A DNA stretch of 64,000 nucleotides from Nocardia sienata NBRC 100364 (GTDB taxonomy: Bacteria; Actinomycetota; Actinomycetes; Mycobacteriales; Mycobacteriaceae), in NCBI RefSeq assembly GCF_001613205.1, contig NZ_BDBX01000003.1, forward strand, positions 62,001 to 126,000. The letters are read 5' to 3'. Position 1 is the stretch's first letter; each line of letters begins with the position of its first letter. The notes below the pieces were generated by a model. The model saw only the letters and a program-made list of their open reading frames with translations. It did no database searches and was not told the DNA's origin. Shown one piece after another: positions 8,702 through 16,825 of this stretch. Made by a program: the position numbers and the translations under genes.

Positions 8702-8917
8702 ATGAATGCACAACAGTTTCAGCCGAGTCGTTCCCGCGGGGTTCCGGAAGCCCGGTGGGCAGCCGAAAAGCAGCCGCTGCGACCCCCGGCTCCCGAGGAG
8801 AATGTGCGGACGAATACCGTGTGCGACCCGCTGTGGGTTCGCTGGCCACTCAGCGAGTTGGAGTCTCTCGCGTCCGGCAGAGTGGTGGGCGCGGACACCA
8901 AGGCGATGATCGAGTGA
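8702..8917 (+). CDS. Small protein of unknown function
   Basis: A 71-residue frame starts at ATG 8702 with AGGGGAA about 6 bases upstream, a good ribosome binding site. The C-terminal half contains PLWVRWPLSELESLASGRVV. I recognise no family, signal peptide or membrane segment. It stands alone between the resolvase relic and the TetR gene. The good start site is the main argument that it is real. Confidence 0.4.
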   Translation: MNAQQFQPSRSRGVPEARWAAEKQPLRPPAPEENVRTNTVCDPLWVRWPLSELESLASGRVVGADTKAMIE

Positions 8918-8988
8918 GCTATTTGCTGGGCTCCGTTCGATCACCCGCAGAGCTTCCGCGGCGCCGCCGTCGATCGTATTGAGCTTGA

Positions 8989-9681
8989 CTATCCACTCGC
9001 GCATGAGCGAACTCCTCGATCCCCGTGCACAGCCGTCGAGGTCGTGCCCTCGGTGCCAGGGATTGTCGGCGGTGCGCTCTCGGCGGCCACCGCCGGAAAC
9101 AGGCCCGCAACGGCCGCCACGACGGCGGCGCGGCGGGCGGCGGGGGAGGGGTCGCGAACCTGTCCCTCCGCCATGTCGACGAGATCGTGCGCTCCCGCCC
9201 AGGTCAGCGCGATTTGATTGACCAGGGCCATGATGTCGAACGGGTCCCACGCGGGGTCCAGGTACCCGGCGAGTTGCGCCTGCCGTAACTGCTCCACACC
9301 CTCGCGCACGGTCTGCCGCACCGCATCGTGGAAGGGATCATCGGATTCATCGATACCGGCGATGTCCAACCGGCCCCATTGCAGCAGACGCAGGTGATCG
9401 GGATGGGCCACGAAGTGGTCGTGCACTTGCCCGGCGTAGCCGGGCAGATCGGTGGCGTCCAGTCGGGTGGTGGCGGTCATCGCGGCCAGTTCGCGTTCTG
9501 CGATGAACCGATAGAGCTGCTGTTTGCCGCGGAAGTGCGCGTACAGCCGTTCCTTGCTCGTTTTCGCCCTCCTGGCGATCCGATCGATACGGGATCCGGC
9601 GACTCCGTACCGTGCGAACTCGTCGGTCGCCACGCCGAACACGCCACCGACGCCACCGCCTGGGGGCGATTTGCCTGCCAT
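8989..9681 (-). CDS. TetR-family transcriptional regulator
   Basis: A 230-residue protein. The N-terminal helix-turn-helix reads VATDEFARYGVAGSRIDRIARRAKTSKERLYAHFRGKQ in two joined stretches, the standard TetR layout, followed by a helical ligand-binding domain. ATG 9681 is preferred because GAAGGGG lies just upstream; the frame stays open further up but without a comparable site. It is co-directional with the enoyl-CoA hydratase gene, 282 bp downstream of that gene's stop. The intervening bases 9682-9963 show no gene. Its ligand and targets are unknown; the hydratase and the inverted repeat at 8064-8095 are candidates. Confidence 0.85.
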   Translation of the reverse strand: MAGKSPPGGGVGGVFGVATDEFARYGVAGSRIDRIARRAKTSKERLYAHFRGKQQLYRFIAERELAAMTATTRLDATDLPGYAGQVHDHFVAHPDHLRLLQWGRLDIAGIDESDDPFHDAVRQTVREGVEQLRQAQLAGYLDPAWDPFDIMALVNQIALTWAGAHDLVDMAEGQVRDPSPAARRAAVVAAVAGLFPAVAAESAPPTIPGTEGTTSTAVHGDRGVRSCASG

Positions 9682-9963
9682 GGCCCCTTCGTCAATGCCG
9701 ACCCCGACGGCGACTCCGCCACTCTGCGCATCGATGCCGGTCGCCGCACCGGCTTCGGGCATGATCGCCCGCAAGCCTGTTACGACGAGATCTGCACGTG
9801 GGCGGGAGTCCAGCCCGAAGGTAAGGGCCAGAACCCGAGTTCGATGATGGTGGATTTCGAGTGGTCGTCCGCAGCGCCTTCGAACCGGAGGCGTGGAACG
9901 GGACGGCCGAGAGGATGGTCGACAGTCGCGGGGATCTACGTGGTCGGGAGCGTCCTGGCAGCG

Positions 9964-10743
9964 CTAATCGCGCCAAACGGGTGGGCGCTTCGCCAAGAAG
10001 GCCGCCATCCCTTCGCGGGCGCCGGAAAGTTGAGCGGCGGCGGCCATGACTTCCAGGGCGAGAGCGTAGGCATCTGCTTCAGGGCGGTCGAGTTGGCTGT
10101 AGAGAGTGCGTTTGCCGAGTGCCTTGCTGGCCCGGCTGCCCCGGGTGGCGCGGGTGAGTAACTCGCCTACGGCTGTATCCAGCTCGGCATCCGGCACCGC
10201 TCGGTTGATCAGGCCCCACTGTTCGGCGGTTCGGGCATCGATCGGGTCGCCGGTGAGGGCAAGTTCCATCAGGCGTTTACGGCCGACGGCGCGGGCCACC
10301 GGAACCGCGGGAGTGTGACAAAACCAGCCACCCTTGCCGCCGGGAAGCGCGAAACCGGCCGATTCGGCGGCTACGGCCAGATCACATGAGGCCACCAGCT
10401 GGCAGCCGGCGGCCGTGGCCAGACCGTGCACCCGGGCGATCACCACCTGCGGCACCGACTCGATGGCCGACATGAGCTCGGTGCACAGGGTGAGCAGTTC
10501 CCGCACGCCGAGCAGGTCGCGCGCCGCGACGTCGGCGAAATCATGTCCTGCGGAGAACACCGGCCCCTTCGCGCCGAGAACTATCCCGGTGGCGTCGGTC
10601 TCGCCGGCGGCCCGGAATGCGGTAAGCAGTTCGGCCAGGTACTCGCCCGAGAGAGCATTGCGCCGCTCCGGCCGGTTCATGGTGATGCGCACCGTGTCGA
10701 CGTCCCGCACGACCAGCAAAGGCTGATGCCCCAAGGCGGTCAT
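9964..10743 (-). CDS. Enoyl-CoA hydratase/isomerase family protein (ECHDC3-like)
   Basis: A 259-residue crotonase-fold protein. Oxyanion-hole segments are FSAGHDF and GLATAAGCQLVASCDLAVA, and the trimer region is ALTGDPIDARTAEQWGLINR. The stretch LPGGKGGWFCHTPAVPVARA resembles the ECHDC3 subgroup, in which the classical hydratase glutamates are poorly conserved, so the exact reaction is open. ATG 10743 has GGAG two bases away. The protein probably acts on a CoA thioester in fatty-acid or branched-chain metabolism. Confidence 0.88.
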   Translation of the reverse strand: MTALGHQPLLVVRDVDTVRITMNRPERRNALSGEYLAELLTAFRAAGETDATGIVLGAKGPVFSAGHDFADVAARDLLGVRELLTLCTELMSAIESVPQVVIARVHGLATAAGCQLVASCDLAVAAESAGFALPGGKGGWFCHTPAVPVARAVGRKRLMELALTGDPIDARTAEQWGLINRAVPDAELDTAVGELLTRATRGSRASKALGKRTLYSQLDRPEADAYALALEVMAAAAQLSGAREGMAAFLAKRPPVWRD

Positions 10744-11399
10744 ATCTCCACCGTAGATCTATCGGGGCAACGACACGACATCTCTGAGGTGATCCAGAAC
10801 CACCCGCCCGGCTACAGCCATAGCAAAGAAGGCCGGTGGCGTACCAGGTCCGCGAGCTCGTCCCGGCGCGCTACCCCCCCGACACTGGACGACCAGCGCG
10901 TGCCGGCGGCCGACAGCCGCCTGGGCCGGCCCGCACAGAGTGGATGGCACGGAGGACCCCATCTACAACTGGACGCACCCGGCACCGTGCACCCAGACTT
11001 TCCCGGCGTATCGCATCGGTAGGACAGTCGCTCACCAACTGACTCCGATCCCTGTTGCGGCCTGTCTGCGTCGATCATCACTTGTCGATATCGGCTTCGC
11101 TTTGGCTCGGCCACATCGCTCCCGTGGCGGTCGGTGGCTTGACCCAACACTGTGGCATGCGCGTGGAACGTCGGGATGGTGCTGGATGGGGTAGACGGGT
11201 CGGGTACATCTCGGCGGTCGCGTTCAGCACTTCTAGGGGATCGGCTTCGGATATTCGGTGCCGGGGATGTCGGCGAAGTCTCCGACCCGGGTAACCGTGA
11301 CGAGCAATCCGGTGCGGTCGAGCAGCGGGTCGAGATCGTCGCGGCGTCGCTGGGCGACCGATAGCCCGGCTCCGGCGCTCAGGGCCTTATTCTGCCCAT
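10744..11399. other. 656-bp stretch without a supported gene
   Basis: No frame here combines a start, a ribosome binding site and protein-like composition. The minus-strand frame ending at 11233 has a plausible tail (TGLLVTVTRVGDFADIPG) but its upstream half overlaps the next gene antisense. It may be the 3' scrap of a lost gene. No RNA structure or repeat stands out. Confidence 0.5.
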
Positions 11400-11813
11400 G
11401 TGACAGGGGAACCGGAGCCCTCGGCGCGATCATTCCGGCGGCGGGTGCCGCTGCTGGCCGTCGGTGCTGTGCTGGCGGCGGGCGGGGCCGCCACCCGACC
11501 GTTCGGTTGGTCGGCAACCCTGCTGGTGGTGGTGTTGGCGGTCGTGGCGTCGGTGCTGGCGTTCCGCGCGAGGCCCAAGCGGATTCCGTACACCGACCGG
11601 CTACGGCGCGGAGTGGCAGTCTGGTCGGCGCTGCTGGTCACTGCATCAATATGGGAAGTGTATGCCATTGCGCGGCAGCCGGATTGGATGCGGCCGAGCG
11701 ACGTACACCCGACATTGTCGACGCTGTTGGATCCGGCACTCGAGCAGTGGCCGTTGAGGTTCGCCGGATGGCTGGTGTGGCTGGGCGTCGGCCGGTGGCT
11801 GGTGTCGAGATGA
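11400..11813 (+). CDS. Small membrane protein, unknown function
   Basis: A 137-residue protein starting at GTG 11400. Hydrophobic segments at about 17-33, 40-54, 72-88 and 120-134 suggest three or four membrane spans. A conserved-looking loop KRIPYTDRLRRG lies between them. Its stop overlaps the start of the next gene as ATGA, so the two are co-translated. No function is recognised. Confidence 0.7.
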   Translation: MTGEPEPSARSFRRRVPLLAVGAVLAAGGAATRPFGWSATLLVVVLAVVASVLAFRARPKRIPYTDRLRRGVAVWSALLVTASIWEVYAIARQPDWMRPSDVHPTLSTLLDPALEQWPLRFAGWLVWLGVGRWLVSR

Positions 11814-12010
11814 GCGATCGGGTGATCGTCATCGTCGGGTTCGTGCTGATACTGGTGGTCACGCTCGGCATGGTCGCGCTCACGTATGTGCGCCGGGATC
11901 TGATCGCGCCTCTGGGCGAAACAATCGCGTACCTCACGCGGAGTCGGGTTGCGAGGATTGCCGGCGTGCTCGTGTGGGCATGGGTCGGCTGGCACTTTCT
12001 CGCGCGGTAG
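11810..12010 (+). CDS. Small membrane protein, DUF6186-like
   Basis: A 66-residue protein with two hydrophobic segments (about 4-25 and 47-64) and the ending VLVWAWVGWHFLAR. This tail resembles the short actinobacterial DUF6186 proteins (from memory, moderate certainty). It overlaps the previous membrane-protein gene by 4 bp. The role is unknown. Confidence 0.65.
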   Translation: MSDRVIVIVGFVLILVVTLGMVALTYVRRDLIAPLGETIAYLTRSRVARIAGVLVWAWVGWHFLAR

Positions 12011-12191
12011 TGCCGCAAGTGGATCGGAGGCAACGAGCCGGACTGCGCCGCTGACAGCCGGCTCGGGGACACTACGTTCGAAGACCGCCGATGTCATGGC
12101 GGGGCGGCAGGTAGCGTGCGGTGCCCGCAGGCTCACGGAATCTGCACATTTCCCACACCTATTCCGCGGATCGTCCAGTTAGATTTCCGGG

Positions 12192-12833
12192 ATGCCGTGT
12201 CAAAAGCCCCATCCGGCTCTGCCGCTGGGAGTCCTCGCCGTAACCGCTGTGACCTCGATCGTGCTGACGCTGCACGCCGAGTTCTTCCTGCACTGGCTCT
12301 GGGTGCTGTACCTGCCGCTGTTCGCCTTCGGATATCTGCTCCTGGCCATCGTGTCCGGCATGTCGGTCTGGGCTATTGCACGCAGCGGCTCCCAGGTATT
12401 GCCGGTCGCCGCGGCGGTGGTGCTGGCGGTCGTGAGTGTCGGCGGGTCGTTGTTCTTGTTTGTCGACACCAAGACCAGCGGGAGGGTGCGGTTCTGGCCG
12501 GAGTATCCGGCGTTCGCCGCAGCGGCTGCGGTGGAGGTACCCGAGCATGGCGAAGGTGACCTCTACGGTGTCCGGCTGCCCGGTCATTTGTGTGTCGTCG
12601 CACCGAACTGCCGGATCGCGACACTCGGCTACAGCAAGGGAGCACCGGTCCGATACATCGCCGACTACGTCGAAGTGTTCGAGGACACCTACGGTTACGG
12701 GTACTTCGTCGGCACTCCGGAACCCGGTCCATACAACGGTTTCGGGACTCCCGTGTGCCCCACCATGGAGCTGACCGGCGGATGGTGGTGGCTCGAACGT
12801 TGCGACGGCCCGGATTACGAGCGAGCCCGGTGA
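12192..12833 (+). CDS. Membrane protein of unknown function
   Basis: A 213-residue protein with three hydrophobic segments in the first 95 residues (LGVLAVTAVTSIVLTLHA, WVLYLPLFAFGYLLLAIV, VLPVAAAVVLAVVSVGGS) and a soluble C-terminal part. The soluble part has two to four cysteines (HLCVVAPNCRI, FGTPVCPTMEL, LERCDGPDY) that could form disulphides outside the membrane. No family is recognised, and the ribosome binding site is weak. Confidence 0.6.
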   Translation: MPCQKPHPALPLGVLAVTAVTSIVLTLHAEFFLHWLWVLYLPLFAFGYLLLAIVSGMSVWAIARSGSQVLPVAAAVVLAVVSVGGSLFLFVDTKTSGRVRFWPEYPAFAAAAAVEVPEHGEGDLYGVRLPGHLCVVAPNCRIATLGYSKGAPVRYIADYVEVFEDTYGYGYFVGTPEPGPYNGFGTPVCPTMELTGGWWWLERCDGPDYERAR

Positions 12834-13049
12834 ACCGGCCTCAGTCCTTTGAACGATTTCTTGTGACGGAACCGCTGGCTGCTCGATAGCGAGGCCCGAA
12901 TGCAGGCGCAGTGGGGCCGCGAACGCGTCACCCATAGAGAAGGTCCGGCCACTCGTCCTGCGTCGGATCAACGCAGCTCAGTCAAGTGTGCGCGGGTCCG
13001 ACTCTGAAAAACACTACCGAGCACGAGCGGCGCGAGTGATCTGGGCGAA

Positions 13050-13333
13050 CGACTGTTCGTCGGGCCGGACGGAGGTCGTATCGAGACGGGCGGACTTCGG
13101 GACGCGACCCACTGGGATGAGGTGGTCACAAAACTCGGGTACGAGCAGCTCCGTCGCCACGACCGCCGGCCCACCGGCCTGGCCTGGGTTTCCGACGCCG
13201 GTGTGCAGCTGCGCCGGCTCCAGCGGGTCGTCGGCCAGGCCGACCCCCGAATCACCCAGTGGTGCCTCCATCCGACATTGAGGCGATTCGCTCCGACGCG
13301 ATCAAGTTGTCCAGGTATCTCCGCGGCGATACT
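13050..13333 (+). pseudogene. Dead 3' end of an older AICE integrase
   Basis: The frame RLFVGPDGGRIETGGLRDA then THWDEVVTKLGYEQLRRHD is a close paralogue of the C-terminal part of the intact integrase at 23445-24656. Catalytic positions have been lost: HDLRHTG has become HDRRPTG, GHAD has become GQAD, and the tyrosine of RYLHP has become cysteine (WCLHP). The frame shifts shortly after and the 5' two thirds are missing. It lies directly upstream of a terminator and the left att repeat, as the living integrase does at the right end. It is therefore the remnant of an earlier element that used the same tRNA site. Confidence 0.85.
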
Positions 13334-13375
13334 GGCCCCGATTCGGCCCCACCTTACGAGCCTTCCAGCGAGACG

Positions 13376-13410
13376 AAAACACCCTCCGATGCAGGTCGGA
13401 GGGTGTTTTT
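13376..13410 (+). terminator. Strong intrinsic terminator after the dead integrase
   Basis: A perfect 14-bp stem (13376-13389 with 13396-13409) with a 6-base loop ends in a T run. It occupies the same place relative to the att repeat as the terminator at 24662-24693. Confidence 0.85.
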
Positions 13411-13413
13411 GTT

Positions 13414-13457
13414 TGTCGGGCTGACAGGATTTGAACCTGCGACCACTTGACCCCCAG
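13414..13457. repeat. Left att repeat (44 bp, tRNA-Pro 3' end)
   Basis: These 44 bases are identical to 24700-24743, the 3' half of tRNA-Pro(GGG) plus two flanking bases. Identity ends sharply on both sides. The repeat contains no complete tRNA. It marks the left border of the integrated element. Confidence 0.95.
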
Positions 13458-13760
13458 GTCGGCCCGGGCGATGAAATAGCTGGTCACGGACCATTTTTGA
13501 TGGTGTGCGGTAAGTCAATGACGTGGGGTTTGTTCGCTTGCGTTCCTATCGTGTGGTCCCGTTCTGGTCCCGCTCTCCACCTGCAAAAATCTTCTCCGCA
13601 GCCCCCACACTGTCAGGCACGGGCTGGGTCGCCAACCATGGCGTTTCCGCGACCAGACTATGCGCCGTGGAGGGTGTGAGTGGATCCGCCGTCGTCGGCG
13701 TTGCCTTCAGATCGGATCTGTCACTCTTCGCCGCCGAGATTGCCTGGTAGTCCTGTTCAC
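13458..13760. other. 303-bp left end of the AICE without a gene
   Basis: Between the left att repeat and the stop of the ApeA-like gene no frame looks like a protein. No strong hairpin is visible. Confidence 0.5.
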
Positions 13761-15206
13761 CTACAGCTCATCAAGATTCAGTGCCCGCCGTTGGATGTCG
13801 AGGTCGAGACCTAGAATTCGAAGACAGTGAGCCCGCACAACAGCCTGCAAGGTTTTCGCAATTTCAGCGATTTCGTAGATGTCGTATGTTTTATTTCCGT
13901 GCGCCAGGTCGTTCCGTACCAACCGGAGCGCACTCTCCGGCTTTAAATTGTTTTCACTACATAGCCTTTTGATCAAGGTGGCGCTTCCGATCTTTTCGGT
14001 GAGGTCTACGGGCAGGGATTCAAGCATGTCTCTGAGGCGGTCGTCGAGATTGATCGGAGATTTCTTCAAGTTATTCTTTACAAACTTCCTGTTTGCCCCA
14101 GTCAAGAATTTCATGCACTCATTGATAGCTCGATCGCGCTTTCTTGCAAACGACGAGGCTCTATCGTTCAATCTAGCCTCACGATTAGAGATCCCTTCCA
14201 AAGCTTGAATCAATAGCAGGAATCGCGCGCGAGGATGCTGCTCATTCCCTAGGGCATACGGTTCGTAGGTGTACACAACCGGGTTCTGTTCCTCCTCAAG
14301 ACGATTCCATTCTTTGATCAGTTCGAGTAGTGAAACCTGATCTGCATCCAGCCTTAGAGCCGAATCGCTCAAACGGGAAATTCGACCACGTTCTGGCATG
14401 TATGGAGACTGGGTAACCGTATTGGCGAATACCTGCAGAAAAGGTGATCTAGCCAGCTCTACCCCCGCAGGCTTCACCTCAAGATACGAAACATCCTCCT
14501 CCTTCCCGGTGAGAACGGACATTACTCGATACATCGACTTTACCCACTTATCGTAGGCCTCCATAAAATCCAAAGGATCGTCGAAACTGATGCATATTAC
14601 TGGGGTAAACCGAATGCCGAATTCATAGCTTGAGAACACTGTATTTGACTGCATATAGGTGACGGCCAGCCGGGTGGAGCCGTCATGCCATTCAAGTCCG
14701 CTCGGCCGGGTCGTAACCGACCACTCCTCCTCTCCCGAATCCGATCGACTGGGTTGGGCAGTTCTTTCTCCAATCGGAGAAGTATGGAATATTCGATCTA
14801 GATGGGTGAGCTGGAAGCGAATCTCGGAAACTCGCGTATCGCTGATTTCTTCCGCACCGCGCCCCACGAGCGCTGCTGCAGCAAATATTCTGGCATTACC
14901 GGCGGGAAAGTTCATGAAGTATCCTAAATGTCCCATGACTTCCAAGCGGGGTTTTATCAGCAGTACACCAGCACCGTTAGCAAGGCGACCATTCAGGAAC
15001 TCGTAGTCGTAGCGCTTCGGGAACCCGCCAAACGGCGAACCGGGAACGTCACCAGATACCGTGCCCTCGGGTGGCCTGCTGCCGTCTAGGAATATTTCAC
15101 CGTGAGGGCGAAGTACCTGGTCTGCATCAGGATCGGGCAAGGACCACTCGCACGAGAACCTCCCACTAGGTTGCTGAACCTGGATGGGGACATCACTGGG
15201 ATTCAC
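13761..15206 (-). CDS. ApeA-like protein with C-terminal HEPN motif (candidate anti-phage gene)
   Basis: A 481-residue protein. The N-terminal part (about 14-140) has the pattern of an ApeA N-terminal domain: a short GRFSCEWSLPDPD opening and a later VSEIRFQLTHLDRIF segment. The C-terminal part ends in an all-helical HEPN-like domain with RNDLAHG (the R-x4-H RNase motif) followed by a long helix AKTLQAVVRAHCLRILGLD. ApeA proteins are single-gene abortive-infection systems whose HEPN RNase is triggered by phage (family knowledge). Base composition is clearly more AT-rich than the rest of the element, as expected for cargo acquired separately. The gene stands alone and points outward. The HEPN motif is seen directly; the ApeA assignment is from pattern recognition and is moderately certain. 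Confidence 0.65.
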   Translation of the reverse strand: MNPSDVPIQVQQPSGRFSCEWSLPDPDADQVLRPHGEIFLDGSRPPEGTVSGDVPGSPFGGFPKRYDYEFLNGRLANGAGVLLIKPRLEVMGHLGYFMNFPAGNARIFAAAALVGRGAEEISDTRVSEIRFQLTHLDRIFHTSPIGERTAQPSRSDSGEEEWSVTTRPSGLEWHDGSTRLAVTYMQSNTVFSSYEFGIRFTPVICISFDDPLDFMEAYDKWVKSMYRVMSVLTGKEEDVSYLEVKPAGVELARSPFLQVFANTVTQSPYMPERGRISRLSDSALRLDADQVSLLELIKEWNRLEEEQNPVVYTYEPYALGNEQHPRARFLLLIQALEGISNREARLNDRASSFARKRDRAINECMKFLTGANRKFVKNNLKKSPINLDDRLRDMLESLPVDLTEKIGSATLIKRLCSENNLKPESALRLVRNDLAHGNKTYDIYEIAEIAKTLQAVVRAHCLRILGLDLDIQRRALNLDEL

Positions 15207-15830
15207 AGCCTAGGATTATGACGAATCCGCCTGAAGTCCCGCTGTCACTTCGCATATTTCGGATCAACGGGCCGTTTCGCGTTGGCTCTGCTGAGTGGTG
15301 GTCTGCACATACAGGGCCTGGCTTCCCCGCCTGCCCCATAGGGCCTGCCTTTCTCGCGTAGAGGCTCCGCGGTCAAGGGTGGCGTAACCATCAGCGGAGC
15401 TGACGCCGTAGGCGCCCTTGAGGGTGGAGGGGCGCGGGAACACAATGCGGGCCGCCAGTCAGCAGGGCCACGCGGCCGGAGGTCGCGCACATCTCACCTC
15501 AAGAACTGGGCGGTTCATGTGTTCGGCAACTCGGTGAGACGGGACCACGGCCAGTCACCCCGGGCGTTGCCGGCCGATTCGTGCTCGGGCTGCGGGAGAG
15601 CAAGCCGGGTACGGCTCTCGTCGTGCCCACACTTCTCGGTTATCGAAAATCAACCATCTCGGGTCGCAAGCGGGTGGCGCCAGCGTGCCGCCGACGCGCC
15701 GGTGGGGCCGCCAGCGCAGCCAGGTCCCGCCGTAGCGTGGCGGCGGCGCGCAGGCGCCGCCGCTCTTGATTCTGTATGGCGAAATTCGGCAGTGGAAGCG
15801 TTCATCAGATGTGGTCGATACGGTTGAGTC
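15207..15830. other. 624-bp non-coding region in the AICE with a perfect 10-bp hairpin
   Basis: No believable gene is seen between the divergently transcribed ApeA-like and HD-domain genes. A perfect palindrome with arms at 15740-15749 and 15754-15763 (GCGGCGGCGC and its complement, 4-base loop) lies 68 bp before the HD gene. The region must hold both promoters, and it could hold a cis-acting transfer or replication site, which AICEs need and which is not seen elsewhere in the element. That role is inference. Confidence 0.4.
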
Positions 15831-16370
15831 ATGGCTGTGGACCTCGTTAGCTGGGCAGCGCAGACTGCTCGTGCGCACCTGACCGTGCTGCCGCGGCGCC
15901 TGGGGCATGTGGAGGGCGTAGCGGATCGTGCAGCGCTAGCGGGGCCGGTGGTAGACGACGCGGAGCTACTGGTAGCGGCCGGTTGGTTGCATGACATCGG
16001 CTACTCTCCCGCTCTGGTGCGAACCGGATTTCATCCGATTGATGGGGCGGTCTTCCTCGAGTCGATCGGTGCGTCTGAGCGACTGTGCGCGCTCGTGGCG
16101 AACCACTCGTGCGCCTGCATCGAGGCACGTAACCGCGAACTGACGATCGGCTGGGAAGACGAGAAGAGTCCCTTGAGGGATGCGCTGTGGTGGGCGGATA
16201 TGACGACTACAGCGGACGGCGTGACCACCACCTTGGACGATCGGCTGGCCGACATCTATCGCCGGTACGGCGCCGAACACATTGTGGCTCGGTCGATCCG
16301 CGAGGCCGAACCGATCATCCGTGCCGCGACGCGACGTACCGAAGACCGGCTCAGTGGTCAGGTGAAGTAG
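15831..16370 (+). CDS. HD-domain phosphohydrolase-like protein
   Basis: A 179-residue protein with the HD metal-binding pattern: RRLGHVEGV (His), WLHDIGYS (His-Asp) and NHSCACIEA (downstream His). HD proteins of this size hydrolyse phosphate esters, often nucleotides. It faces the Nudix gene and their 3' ends overlap by 13 bp. HD, Nudix and XRE genes commonly sit together in AICEs (recollection), suggesting a shared role in establishment or immunity, but the substrate is unknown. Confidence 0.82.
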   Translation: MAVDLVSWAAQTARAHLTVLPRRLGHVEGVADRAALAGPVVDDAELLVAAGWLHDIGYSPALVRTGFHPIDGAVFLESIGASERLCALVANHSCACIEARNRELTIGWEDEKSPLRDALWWADMTTTADGVTTTLDDRLADIYRRYGAEHIVARSIREAEPIIRAATRRTEDRLSGQVK

Positions 16371-16825
16371 GTCCGACCAGACGCTTGGAGACCGCGGTCG
16401 ATTCGCTGACGCATCGACGGATGAATGTGAAGATCGCCCAGCTCTTCGGGGGCGACCCATCGGACGGCTTTCGACTCGGAGCTCGTTCGCGCGGTCCCAC
16501 CGATCGGTTCGGCTGCGAAGCAGATCGAGAACTCTTGCCGGACTTCGCCATCGGTGTAGGCGATAACGTGCCCAGGGTCGGAGAAGATGCCTACCACTTC
16601 GATGGGACGTACGTCTATGCCGGTTTCTTCGGCAACTTCACGGACGACGGCTTCGGCCACTGTTTCGCCTACCTCCATCCCACCGCCCGGCAGGGAAAAC
16701 AGGTCGTTGTCGGTGCGATGGATCAGCAGGATTCGGCCGGCCTCGTCCTTGACGAAGGCGCTGACGGCGACCTTGAGACTGTTCGCGGGCGGTGCGGCGG
16801 GATCGTTGAGGTAATCGGTTCTCAT
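16358..16825 (-). CDS. Nudix hydrolase, Pif-like (AICE transfer immunity candidate)
   Basis: A 155-residue protein with a complete Nudix box, GGMEVGETVAEAVVREVAEE followed by TGI, which matches GX5EX7REUXEEXGU. Nudix enzymes cleave nucleoside diphosphates linked to another group. In pSAM2 the Nudix protein Pif stops transfer between cells that already hold the element (established for pSAM2). Position in the control block of this AICE makes the same role likely here. ATG 16825 overlaps the XRE stop as ATGA, so the pair is translationally coupled. Confidence 0.85.
   Translation of the reverse strand: MRTDYLNDPAAPPANSLKVAVSAFVKDEAGRILLIHRTDNDLFSLPGGGMEVGETVAEAVVREVAEETGIDVRPIEVVGIFSDPGHVIAYTDGEVRQEFSICFAAEPIGGTARTSSESKAVRWVAPEELGDLHIHPSMRQRIDRGLQASGRTYFT

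Noticed and set aside
11233..11517. Minus-strand gene opposite the 11400 membrane protein
   Set aside because: The tail looks protein-like, but the upstream half is an antisense shadow and there is no start site; at best a lost-gene scrap.
13414..13490. A second complete tRNA at the left att site
   Set aside because: Identity with tRNA-Pro ends at 13457 in the anticodon loop; no 5' half follows.
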